This document shows positions 11,889 through 19,863 of a stretch of 20,483 nucleotides of DNA, one piece after another. A program made the position numbers and the translations under genes. Each line of letters begins with the position of its first letter. Position 1 is the stretch's first letter. The stretch spans positions 1 to 20,483 of the IMG/VR virus record IMGVR_UViG_3300010885_014141; one strand, given 5' to 3'. The stretch comes from a virus. The notes beneath the pieces were generated by a model. It ran no database searches and was not told where the DNA came from. It saw only the letters and a list, made by a program, of their open reading frames with translations.

Positions 11889-12027
11889 ATTAAAAGAAAG
11901 AATAATCGAGCAAGTTAGCGAAGAAGACCTCATTGACTTGCTTGGATTAACAACGGAAGAATTGGTAGATGCTTTTCCATATAAGATAGAAGACAAGTAT
12001 GAAGCCCTTCTCTCTGAGTTGGAATGA
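11872..12027 (+). CDS. Conserved small phage protein, 51 aa
   Basis: The product is an acidic helical protein (MLTLSELKERIIEQVSEEDL, then TTEELVDAFPYKIEDKYEAL) of a type common in podovirus genomes near nucleotide-metabolism genes, without known function. It overlaps the DUF3310 end by 17 bases. The LSELKERI...L..L...EELVDAF pattern suggests a small helical bundle. Confidence 0.75.
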   Translation: MLTLSELKERIIEQVSEEDLIDLLGLTTEELVDAFPYKIEDKYEALLSELE

Positions 12028-12079
12028 CTGGTTTCCTCCAATTAATTTATATAACTACCCTAGAAAAGAAAGAAAATAC

Positions 12080-13930
12080 ATGGATATAAGTCAAAAAATC
12101 CTAAGTGATGTTACCATCTTTAATAAGTATGCTAAATACATCCCTGAAATAGAACGTCGTGAGACATGGCAAGAGTTAGTAGAACGTAATATGGCAATGC
12201 ACATCCGTAAATATCCTCAACTTAAAGATGAGATTAAGGAAAACTATCAATATGTATTCAATCGGCAAGTGCTACCTTCAATGCGTTCTTTGCAATTTGG
12301 TGGCACTCCTATTGAGCTTTCTAATAATCGTATGTTTAATTGTGCTTACTCCCCTTGTAATCATCCAGCCGTCTTTAGTGAGACGATGTTTAATCTTCTT
12401 GGAGGTTCGGGAGTCGGATTTTCGGTTCAGAGCCGTCATGTGGAGAAACTCCCTAGTATACAGGGTCCAACGGAAAAACAAAGGAGGTTTTTAATTGGTG
12501 ACTCTATTGAAGGATGGGCTGATGCTGTTAAAGTGCTCATTAAAGCATATACCCTTGGTAAGTCTGACCCTGTGTTTGATTTTAGGGATATCCGTCCTAA
12601 AGGGGCAAGACTTATTACTAGCGGAGGGAAGGCTCCAGGTCCAGACCCTTTACGCATCTGTCTTGATAAGCTTCGTAGCGTACTCAATGACTCTATTGGT
12701 CGTCAACTCAAACCGATTGAAGTGCATGATATGGTTTGTCATATCGCTGATGCTGTCCTATCTGGCGGTATTCGACGTGCTGCTCTAATTAGTTTATTTG
12801 ACCATGATGATTTAGATATGCTTTCTGCAAAAAGTGGTATGTGGTGGGAATTGAACCCTCAACGTGGTCGTGCTAATAATTCAGTAGTGCTACATCGTCA
12901 ACATACAACAAGCGAGATGTTCTTTAAAGTATGGGAAAGAGTTAAAGCAAGTGGAGCTGGGGAACCTGGAATCTTTTGGACTAATGATTATGATATGGGT
13001 AGTAATCCTTGCTGTGAAATTGCTCTTAACCCAAATCAATATTGTAATCTAGTAGAAGTAAATGTATCTGATATAGAGACACAAGAGGAATTAAATGCTC
13101 GTGTTAAAGCTGCAACTTTTATTGGTACATTACAAGCTGGCTATACTGACTTTCATTACCTTCGTAATGCTTGGAAAGATCAAACAGAGAAAGAAGCACT
13201 GCTTGGTGTAAGTATGACAGGAATTGGTTCTGGTAAAGTATTATCCTTAAATATAAAAGAAGCTGCATCTCTTACTAAACAGGAGAATGAACGTGTGGCA
13301 CAAATTATTGGTATTAACCCTAGTGCTCGCATTACCACTGTTAAACCTGCTGGTACTACTTCTCTTGTGCTTGGTAGTTCTAGCGGTATTCATGCTTGGC
13401 ATAATGACTATTATATTCGGAGAATGAGGGTTGGTAAGAGTGAACCTCTTTATACTTATATGGTAAATACTGTTCCAGCTCTTATAGAAGATTGTGTAGA
13501 TAAACCACATATTCAAGCAATTATGCAGTTTCCACAAAAAGCCCCTGAAGGCTCTATGCTTAGGACTGAAAGTTATTTAAACTTATTAGAACGAGTAAGA
13601 CGTTTTAATTTAGAATGGATAGAAGAAGGACATGTATCAGGAAATAATAAACATAATGTATCTTGTACTATTTCATTGAAAGATGATGAGTGGGAAGGAT
13701 GTGGGATTTGGATGTGGAATAATAGGGAAGACTATACAGGAATTTCTGTACTCCCTTATGATAATGGCACTTATGTTCAAGCACCATTTACAGATTGTAC
13801 TAAAGAAGAGTATGAAGAGTTATTCTCTCATCTTACTGAAATTGATTTAACCAAAGTAGTAGAACATGAAGACCACACAGAACAGAAAGATCAAGTTGCT
13901 TGTGGAGGAGGTGCTTGTGAAATTAACTAG
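12080..13930 (+). CDS. nrdJ: Class II (adenosylcobalamin-dependent) ribonucleotide reductase, 616 aa
   Basis: This reduces ribonucleotides to deoxyribonucleotides with coenzyme B12 as radical source, and needs neither oxygen nor a second subunit. It is most similar to the monomeric triphosphate reductase type. FNCAY carries Cys88 and GSNPCCEIAL carries Cys311 and Glu313, with Cys322 in QYCNLVEV; the 11-residue spacing matches Cys408 and Cys419 of the Lactobacillus leichmannii enzyme. The tail ends CGGGACEIN (Cys608, Cys613), the shuttle pair that is re-reduced by thioredoxin. It is shorter than the 739-residue model enzyme but keeps all catalytic residues. AAGAAAG precedes the chosen ATG; an upstream in-frame ATG at 11999 lies inside the previous gene. 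It depends on host cobalamin. Confidence 0.95.
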   Translation: MDISQKILSDVTIFNKYAKYIPEIERRETWQELVERNMAMHIRKYPQLKDEIKENYQYVFNRQVLPSMRSLQFGGTPIELSNNRMFNCAYSPCNHPAVFSETMFNLLGGSGVGFSVQSRHVEKLPSIQGPTEKQRRFLIGDSIEGWADAVKVLIKAYTLGKSDPVFDFRDIRPKGARLITSGGKAPGPDPLRICLDKLRSVLNDSIGRQLKPIEVHDMVCHIADAVLSGGIRRAALISLFDHDDLDMLSAKSGMWWELNPQRGRANNSVVLHRQHTTSEMFFKVWERVKASGAGEPGIFWTNDYDMGSNPCCEIALNPNQYCNLVEVNVSDIETQEELNARVKAATFIGTLQAGYTDFHYLRNAWKDQTEKEALLGVSMTGIGSGKVLSLNIKEAASLTKQENERVAQIIGINPSARITTVKPAGTTSLVLGSSSGIHAWHNDYYIRRMRVGKSEPLYTYMVNTVPALIEDCVDKPHIQAIMQFPQKAPEGSMLRTESYLNLLERVRRFNLEWIEEGHVSGNNKHNVSCTISLKDDEWEGCGIWMWNNREDYTGISVLPYDNGTYVQAPFTDCTKEEYEELFSHLTEIDLTKVVEHEDHTEQKDQVACGGGACEIN

Positions 13931-13939
13931 GAGAAAATT

Positions 13940-14086
13940 ATGTATGTAGTTTTTCAGTGGATTAGTGGATTTATTATAGGGTTTGAACTACTTTCTTATG
14001 AGGAAATTGGAATGGAAGGGACAGGATGGATTTGTGCAGTCAATTTTGGCATTTTTAGGCTTTGTATAGAAAAAGACGCTTCATAG
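13940..14086 (+). CDS. Conserved small phage protein, 48 aa
   Basis: A short ORF nine bases after the reductase stop with GGAGAAAA as RBS. The product (MYVVFQWISGFIIGFELLSY, then TGWICAVNFGIFRLCIE) has two weakly hydrophobic beta-like segments and resembles small conserved phage proteins of unknown function. It is the last + strand gene before the bidirectional terminator. Confidence 0.68.
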   Translation: MYVVFQWISGFIIGFELLSYEEIGMEGTGWICAVNFGIFRLCIEKDAS

Positions 14087-14107
14087 GAGACGTTTAAACG
14101 AAATAAA

Positions 14108-14139
14108 AAAGGGCAGTCAATACGATGCCCTTTCTTTTT
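14108..14139. terminator. Bidirectional intrinsic terminator between convergent blocks
   Basis: AAAGGGCA (14108-14115) pairs with TGCCCTTT (14126-14133) around a ten-base loop. On the + strand CTTTTT follows; on the - strand the upstream A-run (14104-14110) becomes a U-tract. It therefore serves both the replication block arriving from the left and the late block arriving from the right. A perfect palindrome CGTTTAAACG (14091-14100) lies just beside it. Confidence 0.85.
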
Positions 14140-14188
14140 ATCTAAAACTCGTCTAAGAGCTTAAAAATAGTGTTCCTAACGATTTAGC

Positions 14189-15700
14189 CTAGTAAGTAGG
14201 TACAAACAGGTCACTTCTACCTATTCCTTCAGATGTTGCTACAGAAACTGCAGGGAAAATTAGAATATTCTGCAAAGTTTTAGCTCTAACTGCTTTATCA
14301 ATATTTTTTGGCACTGATAAAACCTTTTGCATCATTGTTCCAGATTGTGCTCTATCTAAAACTCCTAACTCACGAAGACCTGGAGCAATACGTTTAAACT
14401 CACTTACCATTTTTTCAGGATCAGATAGATTTTTAATATGTTGATTTAAAGCAGCCAACAAATCATTCTTACCCTCTGGAGATTGTTTGACTAAATTAAT
14501 TACTTTAGTAAATTCTGGAGTTCCAAACTTAAACCCTTCATTTAAAAGAGTAGGCATAGCATCTCTGGCTTCTGCAATAAATTCCTGACGTTCTGCAGAT
14601 TTAAGCACACTATATTGTTTCTCTCCTAGATTACGTTGAAGGTATTCATCAAAGCGAGTTTTTAAAGCATCTCTAGCAGCTTCAGGTATTTTAGTTTTAG
14701 TTTCTATTTCTGCACCCTTCTTAGCTACAGTGTATACCCCACCATTTTGAATAAGATTTAGCACATCTTTAGAGGCAAAAGGCTCTACTTTAGGATTAGT
14801 GGAAAGTTCAGAGAATAATGTCTTCTTTAAATTACCAGCTTCTCCTGCAGTCATTTGACCACGTTCAATAAGGGCATTAACATCATCCATTAAAGTTTTA
14901 TACTCTGGAGAAGTAGCAAATACATTAGGGGTAGTTGTTTTAGTTACAACTTTAGGGGCAACTTCTAATCCCATTGCTGAATATTGTGCAGGAGTTACTT
15001 CTTTAGTTACTGATACTTGACTCTTTAAATTTTTAAGGTTTGCATAAAAATCAGTACGAAGTAGATCAGATGCTTTTGTATCTACACTAGCAGCCAAAGC
15101 TCCTAAATTCCCACCAAATATTTGTGATTTTAAAGCATTTTGAGTAGCCTCTGAATTTTCAGTAGTATGAAAAACACCATAAGTATCTTTACCAAACATC
15201 CTTTCCCCAACCACTTCAGAAGCTCGTTGTTCTACATTGTTAGGAATTAAATTAGAAAGCACTCGACCTTTCCAAGGAAGAAGTTTAGCCGCCCCTTTAA
15301 TTCCCATTAAACCACCTTGAGTTCCAAGACTAGCTACTAGTTCAGCAGTTAAAGCTGTAGCAGGAGATGCTTTCATAGTTCTAGCTGCCTCACCTGCAAG
15401 TCCTCCAGTAGCTCCTAATAAGCCACCTAAACCAGCAGCAGGAAGTACACCAACCCACGTTGGACTACCTAACACTGCACCCATTCCAGCACCAATAGCT
15501 GCCTCAGTACCTACATTTTTAAGACTAAAGTCATGCTCTGGTCCAGGGGAAGTAAATTGCTCCCAAGCAGTTTTTGGAGCTGTTAATGTCTCACTAGTAG
15601 TTGTTGGTTGATTTAAAGCATTTAATATAGTAGGATCAGTAACATATCCTTCATTAAGTTGCTTTAATAATTCTGGATCTTGAATATATTCTTCAGCCAT
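14189..15700 (-). CDS. Putative internal virion/DNA-ejection protein, 503 aa
   Basis: The last gene of the - strand block. The N-terminus has two copies of a short motif (DPELLKQLN and DPTILNALN). Residues 64-136 are rich in Gly, Ala and Leu (AAIGAGMGAVLG, LPAAGLGGLLGATGGLAG) and could enter or cross a membrane; the rest is long and helical. This composition is usual for podovirus ejection proteins, which leave the capsid and form a channel through the host envelope, but no specific homolog is recognised. The ATG at 15700 is chosen over one at 15715 because GGAAGAA lies six bases upstream and it overlaps the previous stop as TAATG. Confidence 0.72.
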   Translation of the reverse strand: MAEEYIQDPELLKQLNEGYVTDPTILNALNQPTTTSETLTAPKTAWEQFTSPGPEHDFSLKNVGTEAAIGAGMGAVLGSPTWVGVLPAAGLGGLLGATGGLAGEAARTMKASPATALTAELVASLGTQGGLMGIKGAAKLLPWKGRVLSNLIPNNVEQRASEVVGERMFGKDTYGVFHTTENSEATQNALKSQIFGGNLGALAASVDTKASDLLRTDFYANLKNLKSQVSVTKEVTPAQYSAMGLEVAPKVVTKTTTPNVFATSPEYKTLMDDVNALIERGQMTAGEAGNLKKTLFSELSTNPKVEPFASKDVLNLIQNGGVYTVAKKGAEIETKTKIPEAARDALKTRFDEYLQRNLGEKQYSVLKSAERQEFIAEARDAMPTLLNEGFKFGTPEFTKVINLVKQSPEGKNDLLAALNQHIKNLSDPEKMVSEFKRIAPGLRELGVLDRAQSGTMMQKVLSVPKNIDKAVRAKTLQNILIFPAVSVATSEGIGRSDLFVPTY

Positions 15701-17124
15701 TATTGTTTCTTCCATCCTTTACCATCATTTACATAAGTAACACCATTAATTACTTTTGTAGTTAAAGCAGAAGTGCCTAAAGCTTCTTTATCAGTACCAT
15801 TTACTTTTAACCAGTCTGCAAATTTAACTGTTGGATTCTTTTTAGCATACAAAGAGTATTTAGCTACATCAGTTCCAGTAAAAGGAATAGCTTGTTTTAC
15901 TTTCTCTAAGTTAGCAGTGATAGCTGCTTTTTGCTCATCAGATACGGCAGGATTAGTCATTGCAGCATCAGAAGCTGCCTCAGCAATTTGACGAAGCTCA
16001 CCCATCTTTTGCACTTGAACTACATAAGGTTGTCCAGGTTTAGCAATAAGGGCACTTTTCAAATTGTCAAGTTGAGAAATAGTTGTACGTCTACCACCAT
16101 TTTGCATTGTACCAATATTTTGTATCACTGGAAGCATAATAGATTCATACTGACCTGATTCAGAGGGAGTAATAGCAGTACCAAAGGCAGCCCCTGTTGA
16201 TGAAAGGATACCAGTTCCCTTTAAGCCAGTAAATACACCAGCAGTGATTGGAGAAGTTCCACCATTAGTAAGAACATTTAAGTTAGTTGTTGCTGGTACA
16301 AGTTCTGCAGATGAAGTTACAAAGTTATTGGCATATCCACGTTCATAAACAGATGATTTACTACCATTATCTTTAGGTTTTAATGAGGCAGTTAAAGCAG
16401 CTAAATCCATTCTATTTTGTTGTCGAATAGCTTCCATTTCTTTTGCATTAGCATTTCTATCTAAACCTGCTTGCACTCTAGCATCTGCTGAAGCTTTAGC
16501 TTGATCAATCATCACCTTACGATAAGCCTCTTTATCTGCTGAATTTTGCATCATAGTAGCAAGTTTATCTGCTGGCATAAATTGAGAAGCTACTCCAATA
16601 ATTTCTTCATTAGTAGGAGTTTGTCCTAATACTTGTTTAGATTTCCATAGTTGTGCAATAGCTTCTTGCCCTTTCTTTTGTTGAAGGGCTTCTTGTTCTT
16701 TTGCAGCAATTTCAGTATTAAGTTTAGCAGTTTGTGCTTGGTTTTTAGCAGACTCTTGGTAAAGTTGAGAAGCTTGACTAGCCTCTCTACCAAAGCCAGC
16801 ATCACCTAATTTTTGTGAAAGGGTTCCATAAAGTTTAGTAGGGTCTGAACTATCAGCACCTAATTCAGTTTGAGTTTCTTTAAGGATATTTTCTAATTTA
16901 GTAGCCCGTTCAATCATTGGGTCTTGAATACCAAACAAAGCACCACCAAGAGCTTGTCCAATACCATGACCTAATAAAGCTCTATTATAAATTTTACCAG
17001 GAGCTACACTTCCTTTAGCCATCATCATGGCATAATTTTGGTTTTCCTCTTGTTGCTTTTGTCTTTGTTGAGCCTGTAATTCAGGAACAGATAGTCCAAA
17101 TAAACTTCCTACGATATCAGCCAT
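15700..17124 (-). CDS. Putative internal virion/structural protein with coiled coil, 474 aa
   Basis: The product begins with a Gln-rich helix (ELQAQQRQKQQEENQNYAMM), has a Gly/Ala segment (GHGIGQALGGALFG, near residue 52) and a long charged helical region (about 100-260: KNQAQTAKLNTEIAAKEQEA, RVQAGLDRNANAKEMEAIRQ), probably a coiled coil. The last 15 residues (INGVTYVNDGKGWKK) resemble a small beta-hairpin cap seen at the ends of virion proteins. No enzyme motif is present. AAGGAAG precedes the ATG. It lies between two other proteins of similar composition and is coupled to the next by TAATG, so an ejection or internal-core role is inferred from context. Confidence 0.7.
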   Translation of the reverse strand: MADIVGSLFGLSVPELQAQQRQKQQEENQNYAMMMAKGSVAPGKIYNRALLGHGIGQALGGALFGIQDPMIERATKLENILKETQTELGADSSDPTKLYGTLSQKLGDAGFGREASQASQLYQESAKNQAQTAKLNTEIAAKEQEALQQKKGQEAIAQLWKSKQVLGQTPTNEEIIGVASQFMPADKLATMMQNSADKEAYRKVMIDQAKASADARVQAGLDRNANAKEMEAIRQQNRMDLAALTASLKPKDNGSKSSVYERGYANNFVTSSAELVPATTNLNVLTNGGTSPITAGVFTGLKGTGILSSTGAAFGTAITPSESGQYESIMLPVIQNIGTMQNGGRRTTISQLDNLKSALIAKPGQPYVVQVQKMGELRQIAEAASDAAMTNPAVSDEQKAAITANLEKVKQAIPFTGTDVAKYSLYAKKNPTVKFADWLKVNGTDKEALGTSALTTKVINGVTYVNDGKGWKKQ

Positions 17125-17133
17125 TATTCTTCC

Positions 17134-18135
17134 TTAGATTTTACCAAATTTAATTCCTGGAGATACATTAGATGTACCTGGAGTTGGAGTACTTCCAAAT
17201 AAATTACTCATCCAACCACCTGCACTACCTGCTTGGCTACCAAGAGCACTCATCCCACCAGTAGCATAAGAAAGACCAGCTTGTCCTAATCCACTTAATA
17301 AGTTATCAAATAGACTTGGAGTATTTTCTGCAGCTACACGAGCATCTTCTTGACCTTGATATAGTTTAGCTTGATTAGCCCCAGCTTGTGCCCCTGCATT
17401 TCCAATATCCACTCCCATAGCTAAAGGTTTAAGTCCTAGACTTTCTATACCAGTACCATAACCTAATATTTGATTCATAGCAGTGTAAGGATCTTGTTTA
17501 ATTTGTTGCCCCATTCCGTAAGTAGCCAAAGCTTGTTTAATGTCATCAATTTGTTGTTGTCTAGCTTTATCAGTAGATTGAGCACCTAATTGAGCATCAG
17601 CTAATGATCTTGCAGAAAGAAGACTAAATTGTTCAGGATTAATATAGCCAGTTTGACCTGCATTATTAGTCATTCCAACCCCAACCCCAGTTCTACCTGT
17701 TTTAAATAGAGTGTCTGCAAGTTGTGAAGACTCTTGTGCTCTTCCAGGCTGCATTAAAGCTTGTTGTTGATTATAATAGTTTTGAGCAAGTTGATTAGTA
17801 TCTAAATTAGCCGCCTTACCGAATAAATTAATACCATAATTAGAAACATTATTAGCATAATCTGTTTGAGCTTGGGTAGGTGCCATACCTTGAGCACCCC
17901 CATAAAACATATCTCTAAAAGCAGCTAGTTTAGGGTCAAGAGTATATCCAGCAGTTTTATTATCTGTATTAAAATTAGAAGTACCAAACCCTGTTGAAAC
18001 TGAGTAAGGAGTAAATTTAGCAGCATTAATTGCTTGTGAGTAATCAGGAGTAGCTACATCACTTCCAAAAATAGCATCAAATAATGCTGGGGTACACCAA
18101 TTAATTACATATTCATACCATCTAAGCCAATTCAT
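17134..18135 (-). CDS. Putative internal virion protein, Gly/Ala/Gln-rich, 333 aa
   Basis: A low-complexity, Gly/Ala/Asn/Gln-rich protein with an N-terminal hydrophobic stretch (WLRWYEYVINWCTPALFDAIFG) and a C-terminal Gly/Ser segment with hydrophobic patches (GLGQAGLSYATGGMSALGSQ, then GGWMSNLFG). The repeated Gln-rich helices (QLAQNYYNQQQALMQPGRAQ) look like T7 gp14 or P22 gp7 type ejection proteins, though identity is not established. GGAG lies six bases before the ATG, inside the end of the cupin gene, which overlaps by 14 bases, so the cupin and this protein are translated together. Confidence 0.7.
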   Translation of the reverse strand: MNWLRWYEYVINWCTPALFDAIFGSDVATPDYSQAINAAKFTPYSVSTGFGTSNFNTDNKTAGYTLDPKLAAFRDMFYGGAQGMAPTQAQTDYANNVSNYGINLFGKAANLDTNQLAQNYYNQQQALMQPGRAQESSQLADTLFKTGRTGVGVGMTNNAGQTGYINPEQFSLLSARSLADAQLGAQSTDKARQQQIDDIKQALATYGMGQQIKQDPYTAMNQILGYGTGIESLGLKPLAMGVDIGNAGAQAGANQAKLYQGQEDARVAAENTPSLFDNLLSGLGQAGLSYATGGMSALGSQAGSAGGWMSNLFGSTPTPGTSNVSPGIKFGKI

Positions 18136-18502
18136 TTAATTCTCCAATTTTAACACTATCAATATCATCAACGTCTGCATACTCAGTAGCATGTATACAA
18201 AACCAAATACTATCTTCCAAAGCAACTATTGCATGTTCTTTACCAGCTTCAATTAATATACAGGCAGGAGCACTATATTCTACTTCATTCTCTTCTGTAA
18301 CTACTTTAACTTTACCACTACCTAAAATAGAAAGATGGTCATAAGAATGAATATGTTTTTTAGCAGTGTGGTTTTTTAATAAAATTGCTTGTCTAGCATA
18401 AACCCCAGCACCGAAGTGATGTTGGATTTGAGGATCATGTTCAAAATACCCTGTAGGAACTTCTCTTGCTTTTTCTAAAATAGTTGACATTAATTTATCC
18501 AT
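18122..18502 (-). CDS. Cupin-domain protein, 126 aa
   Basis: A single-domain cupin. KKHIHSYDHLSILG supplies the first metal motif (His50, His52, with His56 where many cupins have Glu), and LIEAGKEHAI supplies the second (Gly87, His90). All four metal ligands are therefore possible. The barrel runs about residues 33-105, followed by an acidic tail. The substrate is unknown; small cupins can be dioxygenases, isomerases or only structural. The ATG directly follows the radical SAM stop; an internal ATG at 18490 with GGAT upstream is an alternative. It is the third of three metal-enzyme-like genes (with 18503 and 19864) in the late block. Confidence 0.8.
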   Translation of the reverse strand: MDKLMSTILEKAREVPTGYFEHDPQIQHHFGAGVYARQAILLKNHTAKKHIHSYDHLSILGSGKVKVVTEENEVEYSAPACILIEAGKEHAIVALEDSIWFCIHATEYADVDDIDSVKIGELNELA

Positions 18503-19855
18503 CTAAATAGGTTGAATTGAAATAACTCTTTTTGCTTTAGGAATACCATTAATAGAACCAATAATATCTTTGCGGTCTTCTCTAAAATCCCCATCAATAT
18601 AAAATGGAATTGTCCCTGTTAACATTTCCCATCCAGCCATAAAAAAGGGAATATTATCACTATATGAGTTATTACAAGCTAAATCCCACATCCCACCTTC
18701 TAAAAACATACAAGAGCCTTGACATAATTGTAGTACAGGGCACTTAGGGCAATCTTCTCTATGACTCCAATGGGTACTTGTATTTAATTTAATTTTATCA
18801 AAATTATCTAAATGCCCAATTAAATGTTTTTCTCCATTAAAACTAGTAGAGATTGCACTTTGGTTTTGGCAAGTTAATACATTTCCTTTTAAATCCACTG
18901 CGATTTTACTAGGGTCATCCATTCCACATTTTTGCCCTAACACTTCTGCAGGTCTTTTATTTAAAATAGATTTAATAAAACCTTCTGTTTTTTTATGAAT
19001 GATATCAAATGAGTTAGCTTTTCCAGATCTAATATCTCCAAATGATTCTAGTCTAAATTTAATATGCTCTTCTGGATCTTTCATACAAGAGGCTACACCA
19101 CCTTCATCGTATGGGTCAATAAATCCACCTTCCCCTATTGGAGGTTCAAACCCTAGTTTATTCTTGAACCATTCTTGAACATCTACACGACTTTTATTAT
19201 CTTTATGGATCATACAATTAAAACTCATGCGACCTTTTGGCCCTAACTTTTCCCATAAATCCATAATATTAGCTAGTTGTTCTGGATCATCTAAAGGGTC
19301 TAATCCTCGTACATGATATCCTGGACCATCATGGGACAACCCAATTCCAAAGCCAATCTCATCAATCCAATCATTAATTTCCTTAGTTAATAATGATCCA
19401 TTAGTAACCATATTTAATATAGCATTAGGGTATAAAGTTTTAATTCCTTCTGCAAGGGGTCTTAATGTTTTAATATAAACTAATGGTTCCCCACCCCAAA
19501 ATTCAACTCTAAATTCTTCAGAAGGAGTAATCCAACTAGGAAGTTTATCTAAAAATGGTTGAACATCATCTTTAGTTGTTTCATCTGCTTTAGGTACAAA
19601 TCTTTGGTTACAATAACTACATTCATAATTACATGATAAACCAAGTTGAATCTTTAATACTTTTACTTCTTTAGATTTTCCTGCAGGAGTTTCTTTACTT
19701 GTTTTAACAGGGAAAGGGGTATAGTCTTTCTCCTCTCCTTTAAATTCTATAGTTGATCCATCTTCATTAAAAACCATAGATGTCATATTGTCATACCAAT
19801 ATACTATATTTTCATTTGTAATTGGTTTTGTTGCAGTTATTCTAAATTTAGCCAC
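18503..19855 (-). CDS. Radical SAM/SPASM domain enzyme, 450 aa
   Basis: The protein binds a [4Fe-4S] cluster through CNYECSYC (Cys75, Cys79, Cys82) and cleaves S-adenosylmethionine to a radical. WGGEP is the usual GGE motif after the second strand. The C-terminal third is a SPASM domain with two auxiliary clusters: KCGMDD, LTCQN, CPKCPVLQLCQGSC and LAC. SPASM enzymes modify peptides and proteins, such as sulfatase maturases and RiPP maturases. The first 65 residues are an extra beta-rich region that might bind a substrate. The start is GTG at 19855 with AAGGA five bases upstream. It lies between an oxygenase-like gene and a cupin among virion genes; no precursor peptide is visible nearby. The natural substrate is not known. 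Confidence 0.92.
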   Translation of the reverse strand: MAKFRITATKPITNENIVYWYDNMTSMVFNEDGSTIEFKGEEKDYTPFPVKTSKETPAGKSKEVKVLKIQLGLSCNYECSYCNQRFVPKADETTKDDVQPFLDKLPSWITPSEEFRVEFWGGEPLVYIKTLRPLAEGIKTLYPNAILNMVTNGSLLTKEINDWIDEIGFGIGLSHDGPGYHVRGLDPLDDPEQLANIMDLWEKLGPKGRMSFNCMIHKDNKSRVDVQEWFKNKLGFEPPIGEGGFIDPYDEGGVASCMKDPEEHIKFRLESFGDIRSGKANSFDIIHKKTEGFIKSILNKRPAEVLGQKCGMDDPSKIAVDLKGNVLTCQNQSAISTSFNGEKHLIGHLDNFDKIKLNTSTHWSHREDCPKCPVLQLCQGSCMFLEGGMWDLACNNSYSDNIPFFMAGWEMLTGTIPFYIDGDFREDRKDIIGSINGIPKAKRVISIQPI

Positions 19856-19863
19856 AGAAATCC

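Noticed and set aside
12436-12687. Antisense ORFs within the ribonucleotide reductase
   Set aside because: They overlie a conserved enzyme with all catalytic residues; no RBS and no recognisable product.
15701-15715. ATG at 15715 as start of the 503-aa virion protein
   Set aside because: Its only Shine-Dalgarno-like bases touch the start codon directly, while the ATG at 15700 has GGAAGAA at proper distance and a TAATG coupling.
15773-16158. ORFs on the + strand opposite the 474-aa virion protein
   Set aside because: They are antisense to a long, coherent structural gene and have no supporting signals.
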